64,000 nt of DNA from NCBI GenBank assembly GCA_033977485.1, contig CM066988.1:29244501-29308500 (forward strand). The letters are read 5' to 3'. The notes under the pieces were generated by a model, which did no database searches, was not told the DNA's origin, and saw nothing but the letters and a program-made list of their open reading frames with translations. The DNA comes from Hydrangea macrophylla. Its lineage: Eukaryota > Streptophyta > Magnoliopsida > Cornales > Hydrangeaceae. Positions 33,401-41,711 of this stretch are shown here, in pieces (position 1 is the first letter of the stretch; each line of letters starts with the position of its first letter). The position numbers were made by a program, and so were the translations under genes.

Positions 33401-34251
33401 GTTTAACTCCCAACCACAATTTGCTAAAATCAAGATTAAGCACCACGACACTTTGTCAAGGACTAATAATAAATGGACATGCTACAAACTGATGGGGTCC
33501 TATTTTCTTAGTTACCAATTCCTGGAACCATCTTAAACATACAGAAAGTAAAGGAAAAAGATGAAGGGATCTTTTCAATGTTATACTGAAACAAGGAAAG
33601 TGGAAAGGTACTCACTGTGAATGCTTCCCACTGTTTAATTCATGAATAACATTTATTAAGAATGCCTGTTTAAAATTGTAAGTATATTCAACTAGTCAAC
33701 TTAGAGCAGGAAAAAAATTAAAAAATTGAGCAAAATGATGCCCAACGCACATAACTCCCAAGAAACAGGAAAGAGAAGCATATGAAACTGATACAAACAT
33801 CTGAACATAACATATTTTCCAGCGACATTTCCAACTATTTCCATTCCTAAAGCAATTCATGCAATTTGAGAACATTATTTCCATTACATCCCAGACGTTA
33901 AGGCAATTTCAGCACAGATAATGTGGCAAGTCAAAAAAAAAAAAAGAAATACCAAGGTCAGTAATTTAAAAAATTATAAAATAAAAATAATTAAAGTACC
34001 TTTTCTAAAGCCTTCTCTGCAGCAGATTGTTCAGCATCCTTCTTTTTTCGAAAGGTTTCTGAAACAACAGAAAATTCAGGGAGTATTAAACAGCAGCGGT
34101 AAAGGGAGGGCCCCTTCTGTGAAATGGCTAGACCTGGGCATCCATTTTGAGTAGACTCCTGTACTTCCTCGACCTCATAGCATGCCTTGGTGCCAAACTT
34201 CTGGTGTATAATAGCCTTGGGTGTAAGTGCTGTCTTCTTCCCCAACTCCAT
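9253..34251 (-). CDS. HEN1: HEN1 small-RNA 2'-O-methyltransferase, N-terminal exons 1-4 (partial)
   Basis: Four exons, join(34251..34000, 18896..18804, 11324..10867, 9483..9253), give 344 codons plus two bases with consistent phases (0, 0, 2, 2). HEN1 methylates the 2'-OH of the 3'-terminal nucleotide of plant miRNA and siRNA duplexes, protecting them from uridylation and decay. The translation was recognised from remembered Arabidopsis HEN1: [22 protein letters not shown] and [14 protein letters not shown] in exon 1; a LGIHP start in exon 2; FRAALRREG and VPVSVIA in exon 3; [10 protein letters not shown] in exon 4. These cover the first dsRNA-binding domain and most of the La-like region. 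The second dsRNA-binding region, PPIase-like and methyltransferase domains are not in the window. No stop or frameshift was seen in these exons. Introns 1 and 2 (15.1 and 7.5 kb) are unusually long because of transposons. Confidence 0.9.
9484..10866 (-). other. HEN1 intron 3 with Tourist-like MITE copies
   Basis: The donor is ag|gtaaag (exon side 10867) and the acceptor is cttacag|g. The intron has no coding content. Much of it (9827-10766) is made of fragments related to GGCTCTGTTTGG-type MITEs. Confidence 0.8.
10129..10431. mobile_element. Tourist-like (PIF/Harbinger-type) MITE
   Basis: Inverted termini GGCTCTGTTTGG and ACAAACAAAGCC bound about 303 bp, flanked by TTA on both sides, the target typical of PIF/Harbinger elements. 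Related partial ends occur at 9827 (ggctctgtttggtttgcgg), 10055 (ggctctacttggtttgcgg, also after TTA) and 10752-10766 (atgaaccaaacaaaa). The cluster looks like nested or repeated insertions of one family. Confidence 0.65.
10867..11324 (-). CDS. HEN1: HEN1 exon 3
   Basis: After the acceptor ttggtgaag the frame opens [20 protein letters not shown], matching the HEN1 segment where Arabidopsis has HPLGAHLRAALRRDG. It continues through [17 protein letters not shown], a variable stretch, and [13 protein letters not shown] to KVHIS before donor ag|gtaaag. It encodes 152 codons plus two bases, in the La-like domain region. Confidence 0.9.
11325..13306 (-). other. HEN1 intron 2, distal part
   Basis: No coding region is supported. 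It is AT-rich, with repeat-like stretches near 12180-12290 and 12760-12890 (gtgtccgacacac motif, also hinted at near 1515-1590). No MITE or LTR boundaries could be fixed. Confidence 0.5.
13307..13379. repeat. Poly-T / GGGT / poly-G low-complexity tract
   Basis: About 27 T are followed by three GGGT units and then 34 consecutive G, a strong G-quadruplex-forming composition on the plus strand. Exact lengths may be unreliable in an assembly. Confidence 0.9.
13552..13763 (-). repeat. Copia-2 3' LTR
   Basis: 212 bp, homologous to 18513-18714, and preceded on the minus strand by a GAGGGGGAG-type polypurine tract. It contains six aaaag units where the 5' LTR has two. Confidence 0.93.
13862..16991 (-). 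pseudogene. Copia-2 pol remnant (PR-INT-RT-RNase H)
   Basis: The protease motif [11 protein letters not shown] is at the start (16991). It is followed by a GAG-pre-integrase LWHARLGHV block (about 16560), an integrase core with [17 protein letters not shown] and SVAERKNRS (16450-16020), and reverse transcriptase from 15118, with [13 protein letters not shown] and the YVDD position at 14728-14717. That site reads YVDV, losing the second catalytic aspartate (codon 14719-14717, GAT to GTT). RNase H (14638-13862) is long and well preserved ([19 protein letters not shown]). Frames are interrupted between blocks. Confidence 0.9.
17123..18096 (-). pseudogene. Copia-2 gag remnant
   Basis: A frame from the ATG at 18096 ([11 protein letters not shown]) carries the gag entry block [20 protein letters not shown]. 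After shifts it continues through YMGLLFN-like helices (17838-17503) to a complete CCHC knuckle [14 protein letters not shown] (about 17275). Stops and frame changes separate the three parts. Confidence 0.82.
18500..18512 (-). other. Copia-2 primer-binding site
   Basis: Minus-strand TGGTATCAGAGCC, a perfect match to the usual initiator-tRNA primer site, directly after the 5' LTR. Confidence 0.93.
18513..18714 (-). repeat. Copia-2 5' LTR
   Basis: 202 bp, minus-strand TGTTGGAATATC...CTTTCTTCT. It is bounded by GAAAT on the outside and the primer site on the inside. Confidence 0.93.
18804..18896 (-). CDS. HEN1: HEN1 exon 2
   Basis: This 93-bp, phase-0 exon was too short for simple ORF detection. 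The acceptor ctgttgcag precedes TTAGGAATCC, encoding [11 protein letters not shown]...[15 protein letters not shown], then donor gag|gtaggt. It joins exon 1 (...ALEK) and exon 3 (FLSS...) exactly as in plant HEN1 (DKLGIRP ... FSDE-FLS). Confidence 0.9.
19262..19475 (+). pseudogene. Coding-like fragment interrupted by Copia-3
   Basis: From about 19278 an open frame reads [19 protein letters not shown], then [15 protein letters not shown] and [17 protein letters not shown]. If Copia-3 and one TSD are removed, the frame continues from 24712 ([17 protein letters not shown]) for more than 40 codons. The codon pattern looks protein-like, but the family is not recognised. It may be a host gene fragment or the ORF of another transposon. 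Confidence 0.35.
19476..19624 (+). repeat. Copia-3 5' LTR
   Basis: 149 bp, TG...CA, matching 24544-24711. The 3' copy carries two small insertions. Confidence 0.93.
19625..19637 (+). other. Copia-3 primer-binding site
   Basis: TGGTATCATAGCC follows the LTR and differs at one base from the usual initiator-tRNA complement. Confidence 0.88.
19997..20940 (+). pseudogene. Copia-3 gag remnant
   Basis: The ATG at 19997 opens [10 protein letters not shown] and the conserved [16 protein letters not shown] block, homologous to Copia-1 gag. The frame shifts near 20375 and continues in others to the zinc-knuckle region at about 20815-20870, where the first knuckle cysteine reads glycine (GDHC...[13 protein letters not shown]). 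An RG-rich tail follows. Confidence 0.85.
21140..24490 (+). pseudogene. Copia-3 pol remnant (PR-INT-RT-RNase H)
   Basis: Protease [12 protein letters not shown] is intact (aspartate codon 21157-21159), although a TAG stands just upstream in place of tryptophan. The integrase entry block (HTDIWGP in relatives) has its tryptophan changed to TGA near 21751. VAERK and SYWGEAV-like blocks follow at 22030-22130. Reverse transcriptase has a readable YVDD at 23557-23568 ([14 protein letters not shown]). RNase H covers 23826-24206 and 24229-24480 ([25 protein letters not shown]). Several indels break the frame. Confidence 0.9.
24511..24542 (+). repeat. Copia-3 polypurine tract expanded to G32
   Basis: The sequence caactt is followed by 32 consecutive G, then TTGTTGAG at the 3' LTR. 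In Copia-1 the corresponding site is ttgagggggag. The exact length may reflect assembly of a homopolymer. Confidence 0.85.
24544..24711 (+). repeat. Copia-3 3' LTR
   Basis: 168 bp, homologous to the 5' LTR, with terminal CAAGA in place of CAACA, followed by target duplication CTTAT. Confidence 0.92.
24717..25607 (+). other. Unassigned intronic sequence with coding-like fragments
   Basis: After Copia-3 there is an AT-rich stretch. A short frame from 24957 ([17 protein letters not shown]) and another at about 25091-25270 ([18 protein letters not shown], then [14 protein letters not shown], stop) look like broken pieces of a protein. Neither family is recognised. Confidence 0.35.
25785..25921 (+). 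pseudogene. Exon-like ORF start in the left arm
   Basis: The ATG at 25785 gives [20 protein letters not shown] and a Ser/Pro-rich tail ending KP before a gtaagg sequence that looks like a splice donor. The mirror copy in the right arm lost its ATG and carries a 50-bp GA expansion at the same position (30434-30484). Function is not recognised. Confidence 0.4.
26227..27162 (+). pseudogene. Retroelement-type ORF (putative plant transposon protein), left arm
   Basis: The ATG at 26227 opens [17 protein letters not shown] and runs to a stop at 26395-26397. A shifted frame continues from 26418 with [40 protein letters not shown] and LTLWNCVLM. The WIREA...RG..F.FSP...ALG pattern resembles a domain found in ORFs of plant gypsy-type elements (putative plant transposon protein); this family link is an inference. 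A 160-bp tandem duplication (26673-26832, 26833-26992) shifts the frame. Confidence 0.6.
27485..27958 (-). pseudogene. Retroelement-type ORF, right arm copy
   Basis: The ATG at 27958 opens the same [17 protein letters not shown] protein. It stays open through [18 protein letters not shown] and [20 protein letters not shown] to a TGA at 27487-27485, where the left arm reads CGG. Downstream homology continues to about 27165, so this copy is truncated by a nonsense change and lacks the 160-bp duplication of the left arm. Confidence 0.65.
29095..29376 (+). repeat. LTR, plus orientation (3' LTR with polypurine tract)
   Basis: 282 bp, TGTTGGAAAAATATAAG...TCTACA, directly after ttgagggggag. It is homologous to the inverted LTR at 29932-30249, which has an extra segment of about 70 bp. 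No primer site follows it. Confidence 0.8.
29738..29760. repeat. Poly-C tract (23) followed by T8
   Basis: Homopolymer C run preceded by a CCCCCCT-type stretch, within the region between the inverted LTRs. Confidence 0.85.
29932..30249 (-). repeat. LTR, minus orientation (5' LTR with primer site)
   Basis: 318 bp on the minus strand, TGTTGGAAAATATAGAAG...TTCTACA, followed by primer-binding site TGGTATCAGAGCC (29931-29919). Confidence 0.85.
30434..30484. repeat. (CT)n microsatellite
   Basis: About 25 CT units. The left arm of the inverted repeat has only a short gagagagag at the same position, so the expansion happened in this arm after duplication. Confidence 0.95.
30872..31210 (-). mobile_element. 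LTR with primer site, minus strand
   Basis: On the minus strand an LTR-like region with a TATA-like ctataaataag (about 31025) ends near 30884 (gttcggcatctaat). It is followed by TTGGTATCAAAGC (about 30882-30870), a primer-site-like sequence, and then a leader that runs into the right arm of the inverted repeat. It is probably the 5' LTR of the element whose body forms that arm. The outer boundary is uncertain. Confidence 0.55.
31211..32256. other. Intronic sequence, nothing recognised
   Basis: AT-rich, with no conserved ORF, LTR or MITE boundary visible on either strand. Confidence 0.4.
32266..32525. mobile_element. Mutator-type MITE (260 bp)
   Basis: Long imperfect inverted termini start gggtcaattaaactcacctc and end with its counterpart ...catgagcataattaaccc-like sequence. 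Internal blocks such as attacacggacctccct recur in inverse. Flanks are ttgtttata (32257-32265) and ttgtttatg (32526-32534), 8 of 9 identical, fitting the 9-bp duplication of Mutator-like elements. Confidence 0.75.
32951..33510. repeat. 287-bp tandem duplication
   Basis: Units start at 32951 and 33238 (both gtgcatacatccttggacca) and match almost throughout, to gatggggtcc. No coding content. It lies in HEN1 intron 1 about 0.5 kb from exon 1. Confidence 0.88.
34000..34251 (-). CDS. HEN1: HEN1 exon 1 (start codon, first dsRNA-binding domain)
   Basis: The ATG at 34251-34249 (context ggaggaaaATGG) opens [20 protein letters not shown]. It runs through the dsRNA-binding block [18 protein letters not shown] and [18 protein letters not shown] to donor ag|gtactt. 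Its 84 codons end in phase 0. The HEN1 N-terminus in other plants starts about the same distance before [10 protein letters not shown], which supports this start. Confidence 0.92.
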
Positions 34252-34261
34252 TTTCCTCCAG

Positions 34262-35679
34262 GTGATTAGTAACTAGTTTGACAAGAAAATTGTTACTAAA
34301 TCAGAATAAGTGACATAGGACAAGTGTGGGAGGGTTCTGACTTCTGAGTTTTATGGATGAAAGAACTGAGCGAAAATATATGAATCTAGAGAATAGAAAA
34401 CTAGGTTTGTTTGTGGGTTAAAAAAAGGGCTAGGGTTTGGGGTTATGATTAAGAAACGTGGGCTGTTCTGAGAACTATTTCAGCACTATGAACAGTAGCT
34501 GTGACCAGTAACTATGGGTTTTGTATTCTTTTGGTATTGCTGTTGTTTAAAGCCTTGTTTGGCTGCAGTTTTTTTTATTTTTTTCGGTTGTTTTCACCGT
34601 CCTGTAATCTACAGGGGTTCTATAGTCTGTAGATAGCACTGTAGGGAAAAAGTAGTATATCGTTCATGTTCGACCGGTGGTGACGGAAAAATGCAAGTCA
34701 TCAAGGGCCTTTTGGTGATAATCTACATCCGGTGTACTTCCATCAAATTGGATGGAACTACTTCTCTTGCCTGGTCACTATCCATTTCATGGCCGGTCCA
34801 AGTTCAAGGACCGAATGTGTATTTGACAAGTGATGCTCAAAAGCATACAAGGGTTTCTGAAACTGTTATTTAATCAATCTCATATTAAAAATTATTTTAG
34901 TTCCAAAACTGTTACAGGCATATCAATGGATATGTAACTAATGGATCATTTACACTGCTGCAAGGCCAAACATTGATAAAAGACTCCACTAGGATTAAAT
35001 CAAAGGCGAAACAAAATGGTCGGATAATCCTAAGTGATCCCACATATGATGTTCAATTTGAACTTTTAAAATCATAGAACACTTGAGGTTTGGTCCAAAA
35101 ATTTTGATGCACAATTTTCCAATGCACCTTGTAATTACCACTTGTTGTATCAAAAGCAAATATTATTTCCAACGACAAAAAAGGCAAAATAAAAATTCCA
35201 TTAACTGCAAATTAAAAAGCCATCCATAAACCACAAGATTACAATTAAAAGATGATCTGAAAATCTACAACTAAAATAAAACATAGAACGAAAAATTGGA
35301 AGCAATGAAAATTAGCGGGAAAAAAAATTATCAAAAGTCATCATCAGTACGAATTTAATCAACCAGTAAACTGATCAAATTGAATTCAAGAAAAACATAT
35401 ACAATCACATTACTTCCAATGTTACCTACCACTTTGACAATGATGGGTTTACGGGAGAGCTGTTTGTCTAAATTTTCAACTTACACCAACTAAAACTTTT
35501 AAGAAAAATGTAGAAATAGACATCGAAAATAGAATTTGAAGCAATAGTGCAGACAAGAAGGAAAAGGAGAGAAAATGCGATTAGTCACGACAGATGATCA
35601 AACTTTTGATAAAATAAAAAGGTTAAAAATTACAGAGCTCTAAAAAAACGGTTCAATGGTAAGAGGATGAAGACCGTAC
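34262..35679 (-). other. Probable intron in the HEN1 5' UTR
   Basis: A good donor (tgtagag|gtacggtc at 35679) follows a CT-rich leader. The 3' side near the ATG has actag/ttactaatcac and tggag candidate acceptors, so the exact acceptor is unsure. There is no coding content in the interval. Confidence 0.5.
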
Positions 35680-35870
35680 CTCTACATTTACAGTTGTTAA
35701 TGCGCAGAAACACAGGGCCCTTTGCCGATATAACAATGCAGCGAGAGAGAGAGAGAGAAATGGGTCTCCCACTGGAATTAAAGGGTTTCTGCCTCTTGGT
35801 CTTCGGTGGTCTGCTTTTGGGTTTTGGGTTTTAGAGAGAGAGAGAGAGTGAAAGCGTGTGTCAGAGAAAT
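35680..35870 (-). promoter_or_regulatory. HEN1: Probable HEN1 non-coding first exon and start region
   Basis: On the minus strand the region has two CT-dinucleotide tracts typical of plant 5' leaders, ends in an AG|GTACGG donor, and lies 1.4 kb upstream of the HEN1 ATG with no ORF. The transcription start and TATA box could not be fixed. Confidence 0.5.
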
Positions 35871-36250
35871 GCTTTTTAATGCCGCAGTTGGGGAAGTTTG
35901 CCCAAGGGATTGCTTGTTTGGGTTTTAAGGAATAAAGCCTAATAGGATAGAAAGTTATGGAATTTTTTAACCGAAGGCATATGATACATATTGGAATCGC
36001 AAGAAAAATTTTCTATCATAGTCGTATTTCTAATAGAAATATACGATTTGGTCTCTAATTATGGCAAGTAACAGGAATTGTTCTTGATTTGATTTGGCGT
36101 ATAGAAATTAATTTTTAACTGGTAAGTTAGTCAATAATTAATCCCTATTCTTAAATGGTTAGTATAAATTTGGACCACTATATCATTATCGTACATTTAT
36201 CCATAACTGTATATATACACATATATATATCTATATAAAACATGTGAAAT

Positions 36251-36444
36251 TAGGGGTGGCAATTCGGGTTAGACGTGTCATAATCGGGTCATAAACGGGT
36301 TGTGTGGTTTTAGGTTGATTTTTAGTTTTGAGTAATACTAGTATTAAATAAAAAATATGAACTTTTTAAATATAATCGTGTCGTGTCATGTCATAATCGG
36401 GTTGTCTCAGTAAACGAGTTGTCGTGTCAAAATTTGTCACCCCT
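36251..36444. mobile_element. MITE (194 bp) with perfect 9-bp target duplication
   Basis: The termini taggggtggcaa and ttgtcacccct are inverted. Both sides carry atgtgaaat (36242-36250 and 36445-36453). A 9-bp duplication points to a Mutator-like family; an 8-bp hAT-type reading is possible if the outer base is shared. Confidence 0.82.
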
Positions 36445-36629
36445 ATGTGAAATACAAATAAAGTTAAATTAGGTAGTTAATATAAAAACATGGAACGGAT
36501 TTTTAGGAGATCATGGATAATGGGATTTTCCCAAAAATCATGCTAATTGTAGTTCAAAATAATGTATTTTAAATCTGTATATAGAAATAACATATAATTT
36601 TGTATGAAAGATTAAAGGTTGTTGATTAA

Positions 36630-37830
36630 AAAGGTGAGAAATTCTCACTATATAGTGCAAAATTCATAACTGTAATTCACAATATAGTGTGAAATCATGC
36701 TGAAATTCATAATCTGAGAATTTGGTGATAAGCTTGTTGAAAGAAGTGACTTAGTTGTGAGAAATTTCGTATTATATCCATCTAAAAAGTGAGAAATTTC
36801 ACATTTTGTCCATTCAAAAAGTGAGAAATTTATATTACTAAGTGAGAAATTTGTTATTAGAGTATTCGAAATTGTCCATATGATTAGATGTACATATGTA
36901 TATATGTACCACCAGCATAAATAAAGCATGTGAATGACGGGTATGGCATGTGTAATCCATGGAGATCATGGATAGAGAATAAATATTGATAAAATCAAGA
37001 AGTTTCCTTATTTTACTCAACTTTCAAATTTGTTTGCTAAAATCAAGAAGTTTCCTCATTTTGGTAAATAATGAAGTAGAATTGAAAGTGAGAATTTCTC
37101 ACTATTAAGTGTAGTAAGTGAGAAAGGTAGTGAACTTACGGTCAGATGTTTTCTATATATGATTCAATCATTAAGTCAGAATTTCTCGCTATGGTAATAA
37201 TTAGTGAGAATTTCTCAATATTAGGTGAGATTTTCTCACTTTAACATACTGAACATGTACAATTTCTCACTTAAATTAGAAGTAAAAAAAACTTTACACC
37301 ACACAAAAATAGAAAATTTTCGCTTCAACATATTGATCATGTAAAATTTCTCAGTTAAAATAGAAGTGAGGAAAAAGAAAATTTTTTTACCAAACAAAAA
37401 TAGAAGTGAGAAATACCCACTTTTTTATGCAAACTCAACCATTCACACAGTTATTAGATCAAAGGTTTCCCACTTCGAATATTTGATGAGAAATTTCTCA
37501 CTTCGACATGTTTATTATGTACAATTTCTCAGTTAAATTGGAAATGATAAATACACAAATTTGTATACCTAATAAAAATAGAAGTGAGAAATACTCAATT
37601 TTAATACAAACTCAACCATTCACACATAGAGTAGATTCGAAATTTCTCACTTCGACATACAAATACGAACCATCAAATTGATGAGAAATTCATATTTTCT
37701 TGCCATTGTCGTCTTCGTCGAAGCCCAAAAAATGAGAAAATTATGATAAAAATCTAACATAAAACGAACAACGAATCTTGAGTTTCTACCAAATTGTGAG
37801 AAATTTTGCAACCAAATTTGTGAGAAATAT
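36630..37830. repeat. Array of GTGAGAAAT / ATTTCTCAC motifs with about 178-bp tandem units
   Basis: About twenty copies of gtgagaaat or its inverse occur in 1.2 kb, several as the full palindrome (e.g. 36631, 37087, 37488). Part is a tandem repeat: the blocks starting near 37321 and 37499 align over about 178 bp (cttcRacatRtt...atgta, tagaagtgagaaatac, aactcaaccattcacac), and a shorter unit precedes them near 37235. It lies about 1 kb upstream of the HEN1 leader. Confidence 0.8.
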
Positions 37831-38529
37831 GCGAATCGCTTGATCTCCTTCCGTCCGCTTTGATCTCTGCGAATTGCCTAACTGTTGATGATCTTCTCCA
37901 GCCGCATTCGTCCGTCGTCGCTCACCTTCAATCACCTCCAAATCGTTGGAGCTCTATGGATTTAGAATTTTTCTAATTTTTTTTTCCAAATATCTTATTG
38001 AATAGCATGATTTTAGAAGGAACGTGATTTATGAGATTTTAATTTCCATTTTTGAAAATGCTATAATGTAGGAAAGTTAACAATATGCATGGATGTGGGA
38101 TATTTTGATCCTCAAAATAAATTAGGGACCTATTTCTAGTTTCATTTTAAAAAAGAACCTATTTCTAGTTAGGTGTCTATGTTAGGACTAAATATTAAGT
38201 TACTCTATTTCTAAAACACGACTAGGCTTTATACAAACTGAGCCGCTCGACACACCCTCGCAAACATGTTCGATAAAGGTTCAACTCGGTCATTTAATAA
38301 ACTAGTCAAGCTCAAGCAACATATGAGCTCAACTAAATAAGCCTCGTGAACATGTTTGACAAAGACTTGTTAGTAGGCTCATGAAAAAACTCATTAATAG
38401 ACATGAAAAATGGTGTATATATAACATGTACTATGTCTATGCTACATAAACTAATTGCTAAGCAGTACAATCACTCTTGGCTTAATAGAAAATTTGCTAC
38501 TTGTTTTTATAGAGACTATTAGCCTTGAA
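37831..38529. other. Intergenic, nothing firmly recognised
   Basis: No ORF. The stretch 38210-38400 (gagccgctcgacac, gctcaagcaacatatgagctc) looks like a dispersed repeat fragment, without visible ends. Confidence 0.35.
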
Positions 38530-39540
38530 TTTCTTTAAGGCATTATTTATGTTTGTTTTGATGATGACAAATCTATTGATAATAGCATGTTTGTAATTGT
38601 TCTATTCTAAACTATTATCAAGTCATTTTCATTGTGCTAATCTCTGGATTTATGCATTTAAATGTTCTAACCTTGTTTGATTTTATAAGATAGCATATGG
38701 TGAAGCCTTAGAGTGATTGAACTCAACAAGGATCAAGCTTGAAGACTTAAAGATTTTTTATCCTTGGTTGAAGACTAGGATTTTTCTTGTAAGCATTTTG
38801 ATCAATCACTCATAGGGGCTCAAGTAACATTAGTTGCACTTTAGGATCCTGGCTCTCACACTTTAAAATATTTTCAAGGACCTAAACATACTTAGACCAT
38901 TCAATTAAATTCATTTCACAAAAGTTTTCAAGTGATTAAGTCAAAATCAAGTACCCTTTGCAGATGGGTCATCTTTAAATACAAATCTGATCTAATTGGT
39001 AAGGAACTAGATGTTAAGTTTTATATGGTTGGAAAGGTATTTGAATTTAGTTTCCAAATCTTCAAACGGATTGCAAAAACGAGTTTTGTAGAAGGAGTTA
39101 TGGCCGTTTTAGTAAAGAGGTGTCAGTCTGCGAAACACAGGTAAAACCAGTCAATTAAAAAATTTCATGTCCAGTCGACCGGAGGTGCTGTTCAGTCGAC
39201 CGGAGGTAATGTCCAGTCAACTGGATTTCACACAGAATGTCTATTCTCTGGTACAAACTTTACAGTCAACCGAACCTTCGATACAGTTGACTGGATCGCG
39301 CAGAACTGCATAACGGCTAGTTTTCTAAACTCTCCAAAAATTGCTTTTACACAATCTATTCACTCACAATGGCTATAATCTTTCAAAAGCTATATATAGG
39401 GATATTTTTAAGGGTTATAAACAATAAGGAAAATCAAGGAAAATCATTCAAACATCTTGTTTAATCATCATTTATATTTGAGCCCTAGTTCGAGTAAAAA
39501 ATCAATTTGCTCTAGATTTCAATTGTAATTCTTGAGATAG
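38530..39540 (+). repeat. LTR-like repeat A, left copy
   Basis: It begins with ttgttttgatgatgacaaa, typical of some plant LTRs, and has a tatataggga box near 39392. From about 38687 it matches 45097-45804 and 48934-48965 at high identity. It contains repeated agtcgaccgg / cagtcaactgg palindromic motifs (39170-39300). Confidence 0.7.
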
Positions 39541-41711
39541 CAAATTGTAGTGAGCTTTCATTTGTATTATGTCATGGCCTATCCCGCTACGGGCGTAAAT
39601 AGGGCACGTGGTACGCCACCAAAGCTTATCCAGTTCCATTAAAGTAAATAGCAGCAGAAAACATAAGTAAAATCCATTAAAATGATAGTTATAAAAAGTT
39701 TTGCTCCTTTGAAACACTTAGAGAAAACCAGCAAGACATAGTCGACTGATCAGCAATCCAGCAATCCAGAGACCTTGAAATGCAAGATAAGTCCAGAGAC
39801 TTTGAAAACCAGCAATCCAGCAATCCAGAGACTTTGAAAACCAGCAATCCAATTGACTGATCATTGGTCAAATCAACTGAAAATGCAAGATACAGAGACC
39901 TTGAAAATTTTAGAAGTCGTCCAGTTGACTGCGTCGGGAACCCAGTCGACTGTGGTGCAAATTTCTCAGTCGACTGGAATCTTCCCGTCGACTGAACCAA
40001 CATTTTCCACTTTTAAAATAAAATCCAGTCGATTGTTTCTTTCACAGAAACAAAAACAACAGTCCAAGGGTCCGGTCGACTACGATCTAGTCGACTGTTT
40101 TACATCAGTTTACTAAGCTTTCTGCAGATTTCAAACCGTACTTATACCAACTCAAATCCAACACATCCACCACCATGATTCAACAATTCCAAACATAAAA
40201 TAAGAGTTTGAATACATATAACAATACTACGAATCCACCCCAAGATTTCCAAGTTAAGAACATAGTTTTAACTCTTAAAAATCTTATTACAACAATTGAG
40301 ATGGAACCAAAAACATATACAATGGATGTCCCTAGCGTCTTGCCAACCTCACTCGTCTTGCTTCTTCTTGTTCTTCCCCTTATCCCCTACAATGGAGTAA
40401 GTCTCCACTACTTAGCTATATGTTGAGTATACAATTCTAAACAAATGCATATGAGACAATTCATGTTTTAAACATCTAAATCCCATAAGTTAGTCTCTAG
40501 GAATAGAGATACGCATTCATCCGGTATATCGGCAAGTCTTAAATCTTAAACCGCGATGCCAATGGCTAGCCAAAGATCACTCAACCATTGCATCCATCTG
40601 CTTTGGTTGGGCCGGTTCCTACACCAAGCAAGTAGTCATCACTATTGAAACTCTCCAACTTTCAGAGGCATACTCCAGCATAAAATTATACCAAACTCCC
40701 CTTTGACCCACGTAATCATTTAGCATACTCACGTAATCATATCACTATGCTTTTCTATATGTACTCGCTAAAATTACGGGCCTAATTTAACACATGAATT
40801 TTGCCCGGATCACAATTTCATACATAATATTCAAAACATTCAAAATTGTCTATATTATATAAGTTCGGAATTCATACCTTAAGCTACAACTCTATAACTT
40901 TAGGAGAAGTACCAGTAGCCTAATTAATCGTCGGATCTCCGATCTTAAAGGATTCCTACAAGTATACCCATGTTTTTCCCAAATTCTTAAAATTAGCTTT
41001 TTAGAAACGTAGCCTAAGAGACATCAAAACGAAGCTCTTACCTCGAGGAGTCCAAATATGAAATCTGAAAGAAAACTGACGATCGGAAGTTCGTCGTATA
41101 TCGTTGGCAATGTCGTAGGAATAAAACCCCCCTTTCTCTCTCTCTAAATATTTTGTTTTGAGATATTTATGAAAATATCTCATCCACCACTATTTATAGG
41201 CATAACTCTCGAGAATTACATTTAACTCCCCACGAGTTCTCAAAACTTTTAATTAACTCCTGAAACGTCGCATACGTCCATTTTATTACTTCACGAGTGA
41301 AAACTAGAATTTGTAAAAGTTTTTGTCTAAGTCTCATTTGGGTCCGTAATTACACCCGAAAACTAAATTACGTGGAATTTCTAGATAACCTACCTTTTAT
41401 GTAACGTATCACTCACGTTCTCACCACAGTATTCAAAACAATCTAAAACAAGATCAAAATTACCAGAAATTATACTACACAGGTATGATTACTATTCATG
41501 AAATTCGAGTATAGTTAAATAACATTTAAAATCACATTAATGTCATTTACTCCAATCAATCCCTCATTGATTATCAAATCTCTGTGTCCTCGATTGACAC
41601 TCACCGTTGACCCACGTCAACCACATCCACAATTATTAATCAACATTAATAATCCACAATAAATCAATTTTGTATTTTAAAATAAATAGATTTCCCAGGA
41701 CAGGTGTGACA
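39541..41711 (-). mobile_element. Ty3/gypsy 3' LTR, minus strand (outer limit approximate)
   Basis: The minus-strand LTR starts TGTCACACCTG at 41711, directly after a purine tract ttttggaggggagag. The preceding internal sequence tttggggacaaactt resembles the 3' end of chromovirus-type gypsy elements. Near 39570-39610 the motif ggcctatcccgctacggg is also seen in such LTRs. A cluster of GTCGAC-centred motifs lies at 39740-40100. The other end could not be placed exactly. Confidence 0.6.

Larger units (their letters stand above)
18897..33999 (-). other. HEN1 intron 1, 15.1 kb, transposon-filled
   Basis: Donor ag|gtactt is at 33999-33998 and acceptor ctgttgcag at 18897. It contains Copia-3, the 25.6-30.6 kb inverted repeat, an LTR with primer site near 31 kb, a MITE and tandem duplications, all described separately. 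Confidence 0.85.
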
